33,645 bases of DNA from Gaiellaceae bacterium (GCA_021323315.1 JAJTCQ010000013.1:1-33645); one strand, 5' to 3'. Shown: positions 7,800 through 15,904, numbered from the stretch's first letter. The notes: generated from the sequence alone by a model not told the origin. Made by a program: numbers and translations.

Positions 7800-7805
7800 A
7801 GCCTA
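7800..7805 (-). promoter_or_regulatory. Candidate -10 box for leaderless Pit transcript
   Basis: TAGGCT on the minus strand, a TANNNT hexamer 7 bp before the GTG of the Pit gene, with no Shine-Dalgarno between. Site C of the shared element lies about 44 bp further upstream, in reverse orientation. Confidence 0.4.
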
Positions 7806-7849
7806 CGAGGCTGGCTTCCACGGCCTCATGCGACCTGGGTCGTGGCTCA

Positions 7850-7914
7850 GTACTTGCCCGAAGCGGGCGTCGGTGCGTATTCCGATGCCGAAGCGCTCCG
7901 CACCGGACGACGAT
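7850..7914 (+). promoter_or_regulatory. Shared-architecture promoter, site C (membrane protein at 7921)
   Basis: Core GTACTTGCCCGA at 7850-7861, CCGATG at 7882-7887 (exactly 20 bp later), -10 candidate GACGAT at 7909-7914 (47 bp after the core). The -10 ends 6 bp before ATG 7921 with no ribosome site, so a leaderless mRNA is predicted. Confidence 0.68.
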
Positions 7915-7920
7915 TGGAAC

Positions 7921-8703
7921 ATGAAGAGGCGACTCGTGCTCCTCGCGGTCGCTGCCGTGCTGACGCTGACGGCGCTGCTCGCGATTGCGATCCTCCTCTT
8001 CGGTAGCTTCGGCGAGACCGAGGGACGCATTCTCGGCACGACCATCTTTCTCGCTCTCTTCGGCCTGCTCTCGCTGCCGGCGGCGATCGTGCTCGATCAG
8101 GAGCGCCTTCCCGGACTCGCAGCGCTCCTGTTCGCGCTATCGGTCGCCGGCTTCGCTCTTTCGACCTCGGGGATCTGGATCGGCGACCCGCCGGAGGCAC
8201 TCGGCAAGCTGACGGCGACGGTGATCGCGTTCGGGGTGGTGGCGGCGCAGACCGGGGCGCTCGCAGCGCGAGGGCGCGAGGACGACATACGGATGCTGCG
8301 CCTGCTCTTCGCCGGCTCCACCGCGCTCGCCTTCGCGCTCGCAGCCATCGGTTCGGCGGCAATGTGGGCCGAGGCGGAGTCACAGCTCTTCCTCCGTACG
8401 TTCGGCGCTGCCGTCGTCCTCGACGTGCTGCTCGTCGCGCTCCAGCCCGTGCTCGCGCTGCTGCGGCGGCCGCAGCATCGCTACGTCCTCCACCTCCGCC
8501 TCGACGAGGCGGGCGAGGTCGACGTGACAGTCGACGCGGGCAGGCTCTCCCGCGCCGCCGCGCGCGCGATCGACGACGCGGAGCGCGCTGGAGCTGCGGT
8601 CGTCGCGGTCGAGGTTGTCGACGGACGCTTCGACCTGACGGCCGCGGTACCAGCTGAAGACGTGCCAGAACCGGAGTCGAAGATGTCGAAGACTGGTGCA
8701 TAG
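7921..8703 (+). CDS. Six-helix membrane protein with C-terminal soluble domain, unknown function
   Basis: I do not recognise the family. From ATG 7921 the protein has 260 residues: six hydrophobic segments (roughly residues 5-27, 37-58, 62-84, 93-115, 122-145, 152-176) followed by a soluble tail of about 80 residues with strands (HRYVLHLRLDEAGEVDVTVDAG) and a charged end. The start is uncertain: the frame is open upstream, with other ATGs at 7828 and 7885, but no ribosome site precedes any of them. The ATG at 7921 begins a clean KRRLVLL membrane entry and sits 6 bp after a predicted -10 box. Shared promoter element (site C) implies stress regulation with the Hsp20 and CBS genes. Confidence 0.7.
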   Translation: MKRRLVLLAVAAVLTLTALLAIAILLFGSFGETEGRILGTTIFLALFGLLSLPAAIVLDQERLPGLAALLFALSVAGFALSTSGIWIGDPPEALGKLTATVIAFGVVAAQTGALAARGREDDIRMLRLLFAGSTALAFALAAIGSAAMWAEAESQLFLRTFGAAVVLDVLLVALQPVLALLRRPQHRYVLHLRLDEAGEVDVTVDAGRLSRAAARAIDDAERAGAAVVAVEVVDGRFDLTAAVPAEDVPEPESKMSKTGA

Positions 8704-8748
8704 CCCCGACGCGTGGGGGAGGACGCCACACATGCGTCAGGGAGATCC

Positions 8749-8811
8749 GTAGAAACCCACGCCGGAGCACGGGCTTTCGCGACTGTCCGACGGGCCGGAC
8801 GAGCGCATGCT
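8749..8811 (+). promoter_or_regulatory. Shared-architecture promoter, site I (flavin oxidoreductase-CBS gene)
   Basis: Variant core GTAGAAACCCAC at 8749-8760 within GATCCGTAGAAACCCACG, which shares its GATCCGTA and CGCCGGA flanks with site H. A -10 candidate CATGCT lies at 8806-8811, 45 bp after the core. CCGATG is not recognisable here. Weaker than most sites. Confidence 0.5.
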
Positions 8812-8837
8812 GGCGGTGAGATCGATCGGAGGGGCCG

Positions 8838-10478
8838 ATGGACGCCAGCAGAAAGCATGTCCTCATCGCCGGCGGCGGCGTTGCGGCTCTCGAGGCTGCA
8901 CTCGCACTTCGCGAGGTCGCGGCCGACCGCGTCGACGTGGAGCTTCTGGCCCCGGAGCCGTACTTCTGGTACCGGCCGCTCTCGGTCGCGGCACCGTTCG
9001 AGCTCGGCGAAGTCAACCGCTTCGAGCTCGAGAGTCTCGCCCGGGAGTGCGGCGCCAGCTTCACACTCGGAGCCCTGACCGGTATCGACGCATGGCGTCA
9101 CGTCGCTCATACATCGAAGAACAAACAGATTCCGTACGAGATGCTTCTCGTCGCATGCGGGGCGCTGCCGTTCCCGGCGATCGCCGGAGCACTCACGTTT
9201 CGCGGGCCGAGCGATGTCGACCTCGTCTCACAGGTACTCGGAGGGATCGCCGCAGGTGACGTGCAGTCCGTGGCGTTCGTCATCCCGTGGGGCTCGGTCT
9301 GGCCACTGCCCGCGTACGAACTCGCTCTGCTCACGGCCTCGCACGCTCGGACCTGCGATGCAGGTGAGATCGTGCTGACGCTCGTGACGCCGGAGGACGA
9401 GCCGTTGGAACTCTTCGGCACGCCCGCAATCACGGCGGTTCGGTCGCTGCTTCAGGAATACGGAGTCAGGCTCCGCACCGGTGTCCGTGCGGTCGCGTTC
9501 GCAGACGGCGAGCTCGATCTCGGTCCGAACGAGCCCGTGTCGGCCGATCGTGTCGTCGCGCTCCCGAGACTCCAGGGAGCTCCGATCGACGGACTGCCGC
9601 AGACGGTGCAAGGCTTTATCCCAATCGACTCACACTGCCACGTGATCGGCGTGGACGACGTCTTCGCGGCCGGCGACATCACGACGTTTCCGGTGAAGCA
9701 GGGCGGAATTGCGGCCCAGCAGGCGGACGCCGCGGCCGCAGCGATCGCGGCGACTGCAGGAGCGGGCGTCACGCCACTCGAATTCCGCCCGGTGATTCAG
9801 GGCATGCTCCTGACCGGCCGAGAGCCGCGCTACCTCCGACGCGAGCTCGGTGCCCCGCCGGAGCACGAGCCCGTCGCCTCGTACGAGCCGCTGTGGTGGC
9901 CTCCGGCGAAGATCGTCGGACGCCACCTCGCACCGTTCCTCGCCTCGTTCGCCGGGTCCGAGCCGTCGACGACTGCCGGTGGTTCCGTCCTCGGCGCCGT
10001 GGCGCTCGAGGTCCCGCTCGAGGGCGAGGCGCTCGATAGAGCACGGTCGCGCCAGCGGGCGCTCGTCGACGGCCTCGAGGACGAGGAAGACGTCGGCGTC
10101 GCCGGGCTCATGACTCCTGAGCCAGTCGTCATCGCACCCGAGGACACGTTGGGAGAGGTAGCCGAGCGACTGCTCGCCACCCGCGCCACAGCGGCTGTCG
10201 TCTCCGACTACGGTCGAGTGATCGGGATCCTGACCGCGAGCGACCTCCTTCGGGCCAGCGCGATGCGCGTGCAGCCGAGCGAAGGCCGCGCGCGGCAGTG
10301 GATGACGGCAGAGCCCGTCACAGTTACCCCGAGGACCTCGGTCGCCGCAGCCGCCCGCCTGGCGAGGGAGTACGACGTCCATCACCTTCCCGTGCTCGAC
10401 GGCCAGCACCCGGTCGGAATGCTCGACGTCGACGAGGCGCTGCTCCAACCCGGAGCGTCGATCGGCCTCGGCTTCTAG
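8838..10478 (+). CDS. FAD-dependent NDH-2/SQR-like oxidoreductase fused to a CBS pair
   Basis: A 546-residue fusion. Residues about 1-340 form a flavin disulfide-reductase-type fold: GGGVAALEAALALREV near residue 12, FWYRPLSVAAPFE near residue 46 (as in NDH-2 and sulfide:quinone reductases), and the FAD motif VFAAGDITTFPVKQGGIAAQQADAAA near residue 275. Residues about 415-540 are two CBS motifs (VAGLMTPEPVVIAPEDTLGE and ARQWMTAEPVTVTPRTSVAA). The catalytic cysteine pair of true sulfide:quinone reductases is not evident, so the electron donor is unknown; I infer membrane-surface quinone or NADH chemistry gated by adenine nucleotides. Strong GGAGGGG ribosome site before ATG 8838. Promoter carries site I. 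Confidence 0.82.
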   Translation: MDASRKHVLIAGGGVAALEAALALREVAADRVDVELLAPEPYFWYRPLSVAAPFELGEVNRFELESLARECGASFTLGALTGIDAWRHVAHTSKNKQIPYEMLLVACGALPFPAIAGALTFRGPSDVDLVSQVLGGIAAGDVQSVAFVIPWGSVWPLPAYELALLTASHARTCDAGEIVLTLVTPEDEPLELFGTPAITAVRSLLQEYGVRLRTGVRAVAFADGELDLGPNEPVSADRVVALPRLQGAPIDGLPQTVQGFIPIDSHCHVIGVDDVFAAGDITTFPVKQGGIAAQQADAAAAAIAATAGAGVTPLEFRPVIQGMLLTGREPRYLRRELGAPPEHEPVASYEPLWWPPAKIVGRHLAPFLASFAGSEPSTTAGGSVLGAVALEVPLEGEALDRARSRQRALVDGLEDEEDVGVAGLMTPEPVVIAPEDTLGEVAERLLATRATAAVVSDYGRVIGILTASDLLRASAMRVQPSEGRARQWMTAEPVTVTPRTSVAAAARLAREYDVHHLPVLDGQHPVGMLDVDEALLQPGASIGLGF

Positions 10479-10497
10479 TCTCGCGAGGATCGGTCTG

Positions 10498-10561
10498 CGG
10501 GATTACCGCAGGCACCCTCGGTCACCACCCCGATGTGGCAGCCGGCCCGCGGGTCGACGCT
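10498..10561 (+). promoter_or_regulatory. Shared-architecture promoter, site N (malic enzyme)
   Basis: Degenerate core CGGGATTACCGC at 10498-10509, CCGATG at 10530-10535 (20 bp later) and -10 candidate GACGCT at 10556-10561 (46 bp after the core), ending 6 bp before ATG 10568, with no ribosome site: leaderless prediction. The core lies inside a small hairpin (CTGCGG-GATTA-CCGCAG, 10495-10511) that could also end the upstream gene, so the core match alone is weak; the spacing carries the call. Confidence 0.5.
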
Positions 10562-10567
10562 TGGTCC

Positions 10568-12055
10568 ATGACCACCACAGCCCTCATCCCACGGAACGCG
10601 TCCGGGCTGGGCGCGCATCCGTCCGCGTCGTTCAGTGCGACGCTTCGCGTGCATCTGAAGAATCACCCGGGATCGTTCGCCGCCCTGGCGAATGCAATCG
10701 CGAGTGCTGGGGGACTCCTGGGAGCGATCGACCTCGTCCGCGTGGGCGAGGACGAGAAGGTGCGTGACGTGACCGTGCTCGCCGGCGACGCGGCGCACCT
10801 CGACAGGATCATCGCCGCGGTGTCCGACGTGGACGGGCTCGATGTCGAGCATGTGTCCGACCGGACGTTCCTCCTTCACCTCGGGGGGAAGCTCGAAGTG
10901 ACTCCCCGCACGCCGCTCAAGACCCGCGACGATCTCTCGATGGCCTACACGCCAGGGGTCGCGCGGATCTCGAGCGCGATCGCCGCCGATCCGTCGAAGG
11001 TGTGGAGCCTCACGATCAAGCAGAACACCGTCGCGATCGTCTCCGACGGGACGGCCGTGCTCGGACTCGGCGACATCGGGCCCGAGGCAGCGCTCCCGGT
11101 CATGGAGGGGAAGGCCGTGCTCTTCAAGGAGTTCGGAGGCGTCGACGCCTTTCCGATCTGCCTGGCGACGAAGGACGTTGACGAGATCGTCCGCACGGTC
11201 GTCGCGCTGTCGCCCGGCTTCGGCGGCATCAACCTCGAGGACATCTCCGCGCCGCGCTGCTTCGACGTGGAGCGCCGGCTGCGCCAGACGCTGGACATTC
11301 CGGTGTTCCACGACGACCAGCACGGAACGGCAATCGTCGTGCTCGCCGCGCTGTTGAACGCGCTCCGCGTCGTGGGCAAGCGAATCGAAGACGTCCGCAT
11401 CGTCGTCACCGGCGTCGGCGCCGCAGGCGCGGCGACGACGCGCACGCTTCTCACGGCAGGCGCGCGGGACATCGTCGGTTGTGACCGCGAGGGAACGCTC
11501 TATGCCGGGCGGCCAGGCCTGACTCCGGAGAAGAGCGCCTATGCGGCGCTCACGAACCCCCGCACTTTGCGCTGCTCCGCCGACGACGCGCTCGAGGGCG
11601 CCGACGTGTACATCGGGCTCTCCGGCCCCGGCGCGGTGACCCCCGACGCGGTTCGGCGAATGGCGCCGCGCGCGATCGTCTTCGCCATGGCGAATCCGAC
11701 CCCGGAGGTCCTGCCGGAGGAGATCGAGGACGACGTGGAGATCATCGCCACCGGGCGGTCCGACTATCCCAACCAGATCAACAACGTCCTCGCATTTCCG
11801 GGAGTTTTTCGCGGAGCACTCGACACGAGGGCGCGGGAGATCACACCCGAGATGGAGTTCGCCGCGGCGCAGGCGCTCGCGGCCGCGGTGAAGCCTGACG
11901 AGCTGGCGGCCGACTACATCATCCCGAGCGTCTTCAACCGGGACGTCGCGCCTCTCGTCGCCACCGCGGTTGCGGCGGCCGCCGAACGGGCCGGTGTCGC
12001 GCGACGGTCACGCGGCCGGCACGAAACCGACCCCGCCGAGCTCCCGCACCGCTGA
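10568..12055 (+). CDS. NAD(P)-dependent malic enzyme with N-terminal ACT domain
   Basis: A 495-residue enzyme that decarboxylates malate to pyruvate, supplying the upstream 2-oxoacid oxidoreductase. Residues about 22-100 are an ACT regulatory domain (FSATLRVHLKNHPGSFAALANAI), which usually binds an amino acid. The malic domain follows: SMAYTPGVARISSAIA near residue 126, VSDGTAVLGLGDIGPEAALPVMEGK near residue 160, the acidic metal site FGGINLEDISAPRCFDVE near residue 220, and PVFHDDQHGTAIV. The NAD(P) fold has GVGAAGAATTRTLL near residue 283. Start at ATG 10568: no ribosome site but a predicted -10 box 6 bp before; upstream reading retraces the previous gene. Seven bp separate its stop from the next gene. 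Confidence 0.92.
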   Translation: MTTTALIPRNASGLGAHPSASFSATLRVHLKNHPGSFAALANAIASAGGLLGAIDLVRVGEDEKVRDVTVLAGDAAHLDRIIAAVSDVDGLDVEHVSDRTFLLHLGGKLEVTPRTPLKTRDDLSMAYTPGVARISSAIAADPSKVWSLTIKQNTVAIVSDGTAVLGLGDIGPEAALPVMEGKAVLFKEFGGVDAFPICLATKDVDEIVRTVVALSPGFGGINLEDISAPRCFDVERRLRQTLDIPVFHDDQHGTAIVVLAALLNALRVVGKRIEDVRIVVTGVGAAGAATTRTLLTAGARDIVGCDREGTLYAGRPGLTPEKSAYAALTNPRTLRCSADDALEGADVYIGLSGPGAVTPDAVRRMAPRAIVFAMANPTPEVLPEEIEDDVEIIATGRSDYPNQINNVLAFPGVFRGALDTRAREITPEMEFAAAQALAAAVKPDELAADYIIPSVFNRDVAPLVATAVAAAAERAGVARRSRGRHETDPAELPHR

Positions 12056-12062
12056 TCCCGCC

Positions 12063-13004
12063 ATGACGCGGTTGCCCACTCGAGCTGCCGCACCGGAGGA
12101 GCTCGTGGGAATCGTCGGCTGGCCGCAGGAGACCAACGCCCGCATCGTCGCCGCGTGGCGCGACCTCGGGGTCACGGCCGGAATGCTGTTGCCGGCGGAA
12201 GCGCGTCTCCTGCTCGGCCGTCACGACGTCGGGGTCGGTCGCTTCGACGTGCGCGAGTCGCTCGACGGCGTCCAGCCCGGGATCGAGATTCTGACCGAGC
12301 TCGAGCGCGACGGCGTCCGCGTCGTCAACCGGGCGGAAGCGCTCCTGAATGCGCACGACAAGCTCCGAACCGCCCGGCTGCTCGGGGATGCCGACCTGCC
12401 GCATCCGAAGACACGTCACGTCCGCTCACTGGAAGACGCGACCGACATGGCACCCCCCGTCGTCGTGAAGCCGCGATTCGGAAGCTGGGGCACAGATGTC
12501 TTCCGGTGCGAGACGAGCCTCGAAATCGCGCAGACACTCGCCGCGGTCCGCTCCAGGCCCTGGTTCGTGAAGCACGGCGCCTTGGTCCAGGAGCTCGTGC
12601 CGCCGGTCGGGTACGACCTGCGGCTCGTCGTCGCGGCCGGGCAGGTCGTCGGGGCGGTCCAGCGCGCCGCTCGCGCGGGTGAGTGGCGGACCAACGTGGC
12701 GATCGGCGGGACGAGACGGCCCGCGCGCCCGCCGCACGAGGCGTGCGCCCTGGGAGTCATGGCCGCCGCGATCATCGGCGCCGACCTCGTCGGCGTCGAT
12801 CTCCTGCCAGCCGCGGGGGGGTACGTCGTCCTCGAGCTGAACGGTGCGGTGGAGTTCGACAGGACGTACGACCTCGGCGACGCGAACGTGTTCGCAGCGG
12901 CCGCGGCGGCACTCCACCTTCCGCGACTCCCTATCCGCCTCCGACCGACGATCAGCTCGGGCAGGACTCCGGCCCCATCGCGGCCGAAATCGCGAGTGAG
13001 CTGA
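12063..13004 (+). CDS. RimK-like ATP-grasp ligase
   Basis: A 313-residue ATP-grasp protein. The N-terminal pre-ATP-grasp part (EELVGIVGWPQETNARIVAAW) is followed by NAHDKLRTARLLGDADLPHPKT near residue 97, the RimK hallmark where the ligase grasps ATP, then VVVKPRFGSWGTDVFR near residue 136, LVQELVPPVGYDLRLVV near residue 176 and the metal-binding VLELNGAVEFDRTY near residue 257. Such enzymes add amino acids to proteins or small molecules; the substrate here is unknown. It lies 7 bp after the malic enzyme with no ribosome site of its own, so it is probably coupled. Its last 53 bp overlap the convergent membrane-protein gene. Confidence 0.8.
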   Translation: MTRLPTRAAAPEELVGIVGWPQETNARIVAAWRDLGVTAGMLLPAEARLLLGRHDVGVGRFDVRESLDGVQPGIEILTELERDGVRVVNRAEALLNAHDKLRTARLLGDADLPHPKTRHVRSLEDATDMAPPVVVKPRFGSWGTDVFRCETSLEIAQTLAAVRSRPWFVKHGALVQELVPPVGYDLRLVVAAGQVVGAVQRAARAGEWRTNVAIGGTRRPARPPHEACALGVMAAAIIGADLVGVDLLPAAGGYVVLELNGAVEFDRTYDLGDANVFAAAAAALHLPRLPIRLRPTISSGRTPAPSRPKSRVS

Positions 13005-13305
13005 ACACGAGAAGAAGGAACCAGGACACGGGGAGCAACACCGCGAGCCTCTCCGACTCCGCGATCTGTGCGAGGAGCACGCCGATACCCACGAGCAGCC
13101 ATCCGAACGTTCCCAGAACCATCATCCCGGCGATATAGGTGTCGCCGGACAGGCGTTGGGGGCCGAACGCACCGGCGCAGTTCCAGTCCAGCCCGACCAG
13201 GGACGGGATCAGATACACGACGAGAAACGCCGCGAGCGGACCGAGCACAAGGATCTCCAGCAAGCCCAGCGATGCAGACGAGGGTTTCCTGAGGTGGTGA
13301 GACAT
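12952..13305 (-). CDS. Small three-helix membrane protein, unknown function
   Basis: A 117-residue membrane protein of no family I recognise. Three hydrophobic segments are visible: LLEILVLGPLAAFLVVYLI (near residues 15-33), AGMMVLGTFGWLLVGIGVLLAQIA (near 58-82) and LAVLLPVSWFLLLVFSSLAISAA (near 87-110). The loop after the first holds one cysteine (DWNCAGAFG), the C-terminus another (PESCPS). ATG 13305 has a good ribosome site (GAGAGGAG, 5 bp away). Its 3' end overlaps the convergent ATP-grasp gene by 53 bp. The promoter region carries site L of the shared element, which puts it in the same predicted regulon. Confidence 0.72.
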   Translation of the reverse strand: MSHHLRKPSSASLGLLEILVLGPLAAFLVVYLIPSLVGLDWNCAGAFGPQRLSGDTYIAGMMVLGTFGWLLVGIGVLLAQIAESERLAVLLPVSWFLLLVFSSLAISAAMGPESCPS

Positions 13306-13325
13306 CTGCTCTCCTCTCGGATATC

Positions 13326-13388
13326 ACGCTACAGCCGCGGGCTGGCGTCGCAATCCGGTACGACGCTGATCCGACTGCCGAGATCTAC
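13326..13388 (-). promoter_or_regulatory. Shared-architecture promoter, site L (membrane protein at 13305)
   Basis: Minus strand core GTAGATCTCGGC at 13388-13377, in the flank CTCCGTAG, two bases from site F. A TANNNT -10 (TAGCGT, 13331-13326) lies 45 bp after it. A leader of about 13-14 nt with a ribosome site would follow. CCGATG is replaced by a CCGGATTG segment shifted by about 2 bp. Confidence 0.55.
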
Positions 13389-13426
13389 GGAGACCCACTG
13401 GGACTCCTGCACGAGCAGCGGCGTTA

Positions 13427-14326
13427 CTACCGATCGTGGTCGGCCGGATGCGTCTCCGCCGAGCCGACTTCGTCCTGCTCCCGCAGGTACACGAACCAGT
13501 AGATCGCGCCCACCATCACCGCGCCGCCGATGATGTTGCCGATCGTCACCGGGACCAGGTTCGCGCCGACGAACCGCTCCCACGTCAACGTCGAGAGGTC
13601 GGGCACGGCGTCAGCCTGCGCGGACACGAACGCGACGTCGGACTTCACGAGCAATCCCATCGGGATGAAGAACATGTTCGCGACGCAGTGCTCGAAGCCG
13701 GCGGCGACGAATGCCGCGATGGGCGGGATGATCGAGAGGATCTTGTCGGTCGTCGTCCGGGCGCTGTAGCAGAGCCAGACGGCGAGACAGACGAGGCCGT
13801 TGCAGAGCACTCCGAGGGCGACCGCCTGGAAGAAACCGAGGTCGGTCTTCGCCGCTGCGATCGAGAGGGCCTGCACACCGACGCCGCCTCCGCCGAACTC
13901 GTACTGCTTCGAGACGAAGAGGATTCCGGCGGTCGCCAGCGAGCCCACGAGATTCCCGACGTAGACGATCGTCCAGTTGCGCACGACCAGCGCCGTCCGC
14001 ACGCGCCTGCCGGCCCACGCCATCACGATCAGGTTGTTGCCGGTGAAGAGCTCGGCACCGGCGACGACGACCAGGATCAGGCCCAGCGAGAACGCGACGC
14101 CCGCGAGGAGGCGCGCGACTCCGAACGGGACGTCGGCACTCCCCGCGGTCACCGTGGTCGCGAAGATCGCGCCGAGCGCGATGAAGGCGCCGGCGAGCAC
14201 GGACAGGGCGAACGTGTTGGCGGTGGACATGCCGGACTTGACGACGCCTACCTGCTCCGCCTTCCGAGCCATCTCGACCGGTGGGAGCGCGTCGAGCCCA
14301 GTGGGGGTGAAGACCCGTTCGACCAC
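13427..14326 (-). CDS. Formate/nitrite transporter (FNT) family channel
   Basis: A 299-residue FocA/NirC-type pentameric channel for formate, nitrite or related monovalent anions. Six membrane segments are visible; signatures include VAGAELFTGNNLIVMAWAG near residue 88 and FVAAGFEHCVANMFFIPMGLL near residue 203, the second carrying the conserved pore histidine. The N-terminus (ALPPVEMARKAEQVGVVKSG) is typical. The GTG start at 14326 has no ribosome site; a leaderless mRNA is possible (TACGAAT lies about 10 bp before). Divergent from the MgtE-like gene. Formate export would suit 2-oxoacid fermentation, nitrite import would suit anaerobic respiration; the sequence does not decide. No clear copy of the shared element is present. 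Confidence 0.9.
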   Translation of the reverse strand: MVERVFTPTGLDALPPVEMARKAEQVGVVKSGMSTANTFALSVLAGAFIALGAIFATTVTAGSADVPFGVARLLAGVAFSLGLILVVVAGAELFTGNNLIVMAWAGRRVRTALVVRNWTIVYVGNLVGSLATAGILFVSKQYEFGGGGVGVQALSIAAAKTDLGFFQAVALGVLCNGLVCLAVWLCYSARTTTDKILSIIPPIAAFVAAGFEHCVANMFFIPMGLLVKSDVAFVSAQADAVPDLSTLTWERFVGANLVPVTIGNIIGGAVMVGAIYWFVYLREQDEVGSAETHPADHDR

Positions 14327-14373
14327 GCCAGGCGATTCGTACCTGGGTCGCCGGACGGGACGGCCTCTCTGCG

Positions 14374-15381
14374 ATGTCTGCCGCCCTTGCGAGAGTGGTC
14401 GCCGTGGCTGAGACGATTCGCCCTGCCGGGAGCCTCGAGGACACGGCCGCGCACGCCGCCGTCTCCGACGTTCCCACCGCCACCACGACTGCGAGCGCGG
14501 CGGACACGCGGGCGCACCTGGTAGGTCGACGGTTCGCGAGCGCGACCGAGATCGCGCTGTTCGACGACGGCCGGTTCGTCGGCGCTGTACCGATCGAGCG
14601 GCTGTTGTCCGCGGCGGACACCGTGCCCGTCGGTGATCTCGCCGAGGAAATGGTCATCGCCGGGCCGGAGTCCGCCCTCGAGGCAGCTGCCCGCTCCACG
14701 GCGCGACGCGGTGGGCGCAGCGTCGCCGTCGTGGACGCCGAGGGGCGATTCCTCGGGCTCGTTCCGGGCGCGCGACTTCTGCAGATCCTCGAGCTCGAGC
14801 ACGAGGAGGACCTGGCTCGTCTCGGGGGCTTTCTCCGGGGGGCGTCCGATGCACGGACGGCCTCGGAGGAGGCGGTGTCCAGACGGCTCTGGCACCGACT
14901 ACCGTGGCTCGGCATCGGCCTGCTCGGGGCAATGGCATCCGCCGTCATCGTCGGAGCGTTCGAGGAGGAGATCAAGACGCAGGTCCTGCTCGCCTTCTTC
15001 CTGCCGGCCGTCGTCTACATGGCGGACGCCGTGGGGACGCAGACGGAGACCGTGGTCATCAGAGGGATGGCGCTCGGCATTCCCGTCGGGAGAGTGTTCG
15101 CGCGCGAGCTCGCGACGGGGCTCGTCATCGGCGCGCTTCTCGGCGCGGCTTTCTTCGTGTTCTGCCTCGCAGTGTGGGACGACGCACAGGTCGCTGCGGC
15201 GGTGGCGCTCTCGCTGGGCATCAGCTGCTCGATCGCCTCTGTCGTCGCAATGGCGCTCCCCTACGGGCTCGCGCGGCTCGGCCGCGACCCGGCTTTCGGC
15301 TCCGGGCCCCTGGCGACCGTGGTCCAGGATCTGCTGTCCATCGTCGCCTACTTCGCGGTCGCCAGCGTGCTCGTCACGTGA
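14374..15381 (+). CDS. MgtE-like divalent cation channel with CBS pair
   Basis: A 335-residue protein with the CBS pair (residues about 45-150; VGDLAEEMVIAGPESALEAAARS, GRSVAVVDAEGRFLGLVPG) and the MgtE membrane domain (about 175-333). The pore region begins WLGIGLLGAMASAVIVGAFEEE and holds the family segment FFLPAVVYMADAVGTQTETVVIRG near residue 209. The N-terminal superhelical domain of standard MgtE is missing; a short low-complexity leader replaces it. MgtE channels let Mg2+ in and are closed by Mg2+ binding to the CBS region. Start uncertain: no ribosome site at ATG 14374. It converges on the VIT gene, the stops being 1 bp apart. Confidence 0.86.
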   Translation: MSAALARVVAVAETIRPAGSLEDTAAHAAVSDVPTATTTASAADTRAHLVGRRFASATEIALFDDGRFVGAVPIERLLSAADTVPVGDLAEEMVIAGPESALEAAARSTARRGGRSVAVVDAEGRFLGLVPGARLLQILELEHEEDLARLGGFLRGASDARTASEEAVSRRLWHRLPWLGIGLLGAMASAVIVGAFEEEIKTQVLLAFFLPAVVYMADAVGTQTETVVIRGMALGIPVGRVFARELATGLVIGALLGAAFFVFCLAVWDDAQVAAAVALSLGISCSIASVVAMALPYGLARLGRDPAFGSGPLATVVQDLLSIVAYFAVASVLVT

Positions 15382-15382
15382 G

Positions 15383-15904
15383 TTAGGTCACGGCCGCCGC
15401 CAGGGCGCCGATTCCGTACGCGACGGCGGCGGCGAGCGCTCCCACGAAGAGCATCTCGAGCCCGCTTCGCACCCAGTCGAGCCGCGTGACGAACGCACGC
15501 GAGGCGCCGACCGCGAACAACGTCGAGAGCGTCAGGATGACGGCGACGGGGAACCGGGCGCCGTCGGGGAGCGGTACCAGGTAGGCGAGGAGCGGAACCA
15601 GGCCCGCAGTGATGAAGCCCACGACCGTGGCCACGCCGTGGCGAGTCGCCTGCCGGCTCGTCGCCCTGTCGCTCGCATCCGCGTAGGAGCGGCGCGCCAG
15701 GAAGTTGCTCGCCCCCATCGAGAAGCCGTCCGCGAGGAGGTTCGCGAAGCCGAGGATGAGGATGATCTCCTCGGAGAGAGCGGCGCCGACCACACCGGAC
15801 ACGACGGCGAACGTGGTGATGATCCCGTCGTTCGCGCCATAGACGAGATCGGGAAGGTAGCGCCGGATCAGGCTCGCCTGCATCCGGAGCGCCTGTCGCA
15901 TCAT
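15383..15904 (-). CDS. VIT1/CCC1-family iron or manganese transporter
   Basis: A 173-residue membrane protein of the vacuolar iron transporter family. It opens with RRYLPDLVYGANDGIITTFAVVSGVVGA, the family hallmark, then EIILILGFANLLADGFSMGASNFLARRS, which contains the conserved acidic and methionine residues of helix 2. About five membrane segments. The cytoplasmic metal-binding helical domain of plant VIT1 is absent, as in many bacterial members. The start at 15904 overlaps the ATPase stop (ATGA), so it is translationally coupled to it; a three-gene operon for cation efflux or storage results. Metal inferred from family as Fe2+ or Mn2+. Confidence 0.88.
   Translation of the reverse strand: MMRQALRMQASLIRRYLPDLVYGANDGIITTFAVVSGVVGAALSEEIILILGFANLLADGFSMGASNFLARRSYADASDRATSRQATRHGVATVVGFITAGLVPLLAYLVPLPDGARFPVAVILTLSTLFAVGASRAFVTRLDWVRSGLEMLFVGALAAAVAYGIGALAAAVT

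Noticed and set aside
8838-10478. Calling the CBS-fused flavoprotein a sulfide:quinone reductase.
   Set aside because: The FAD motifs fit the wider family, but I cannot find the paired catalytic cysteines in the expected places.
14333-14345. CGTACCTGGGTCG between the FNT and MgtE genes as a possible extra copy of the element.
   Set aside because: Only the first bases match the core and the distance to either gene is wrong. The shared ACCTGGGTCG with the Pit/membrane protein gap near 7834 is a 10-base match in GC-rich DNA.
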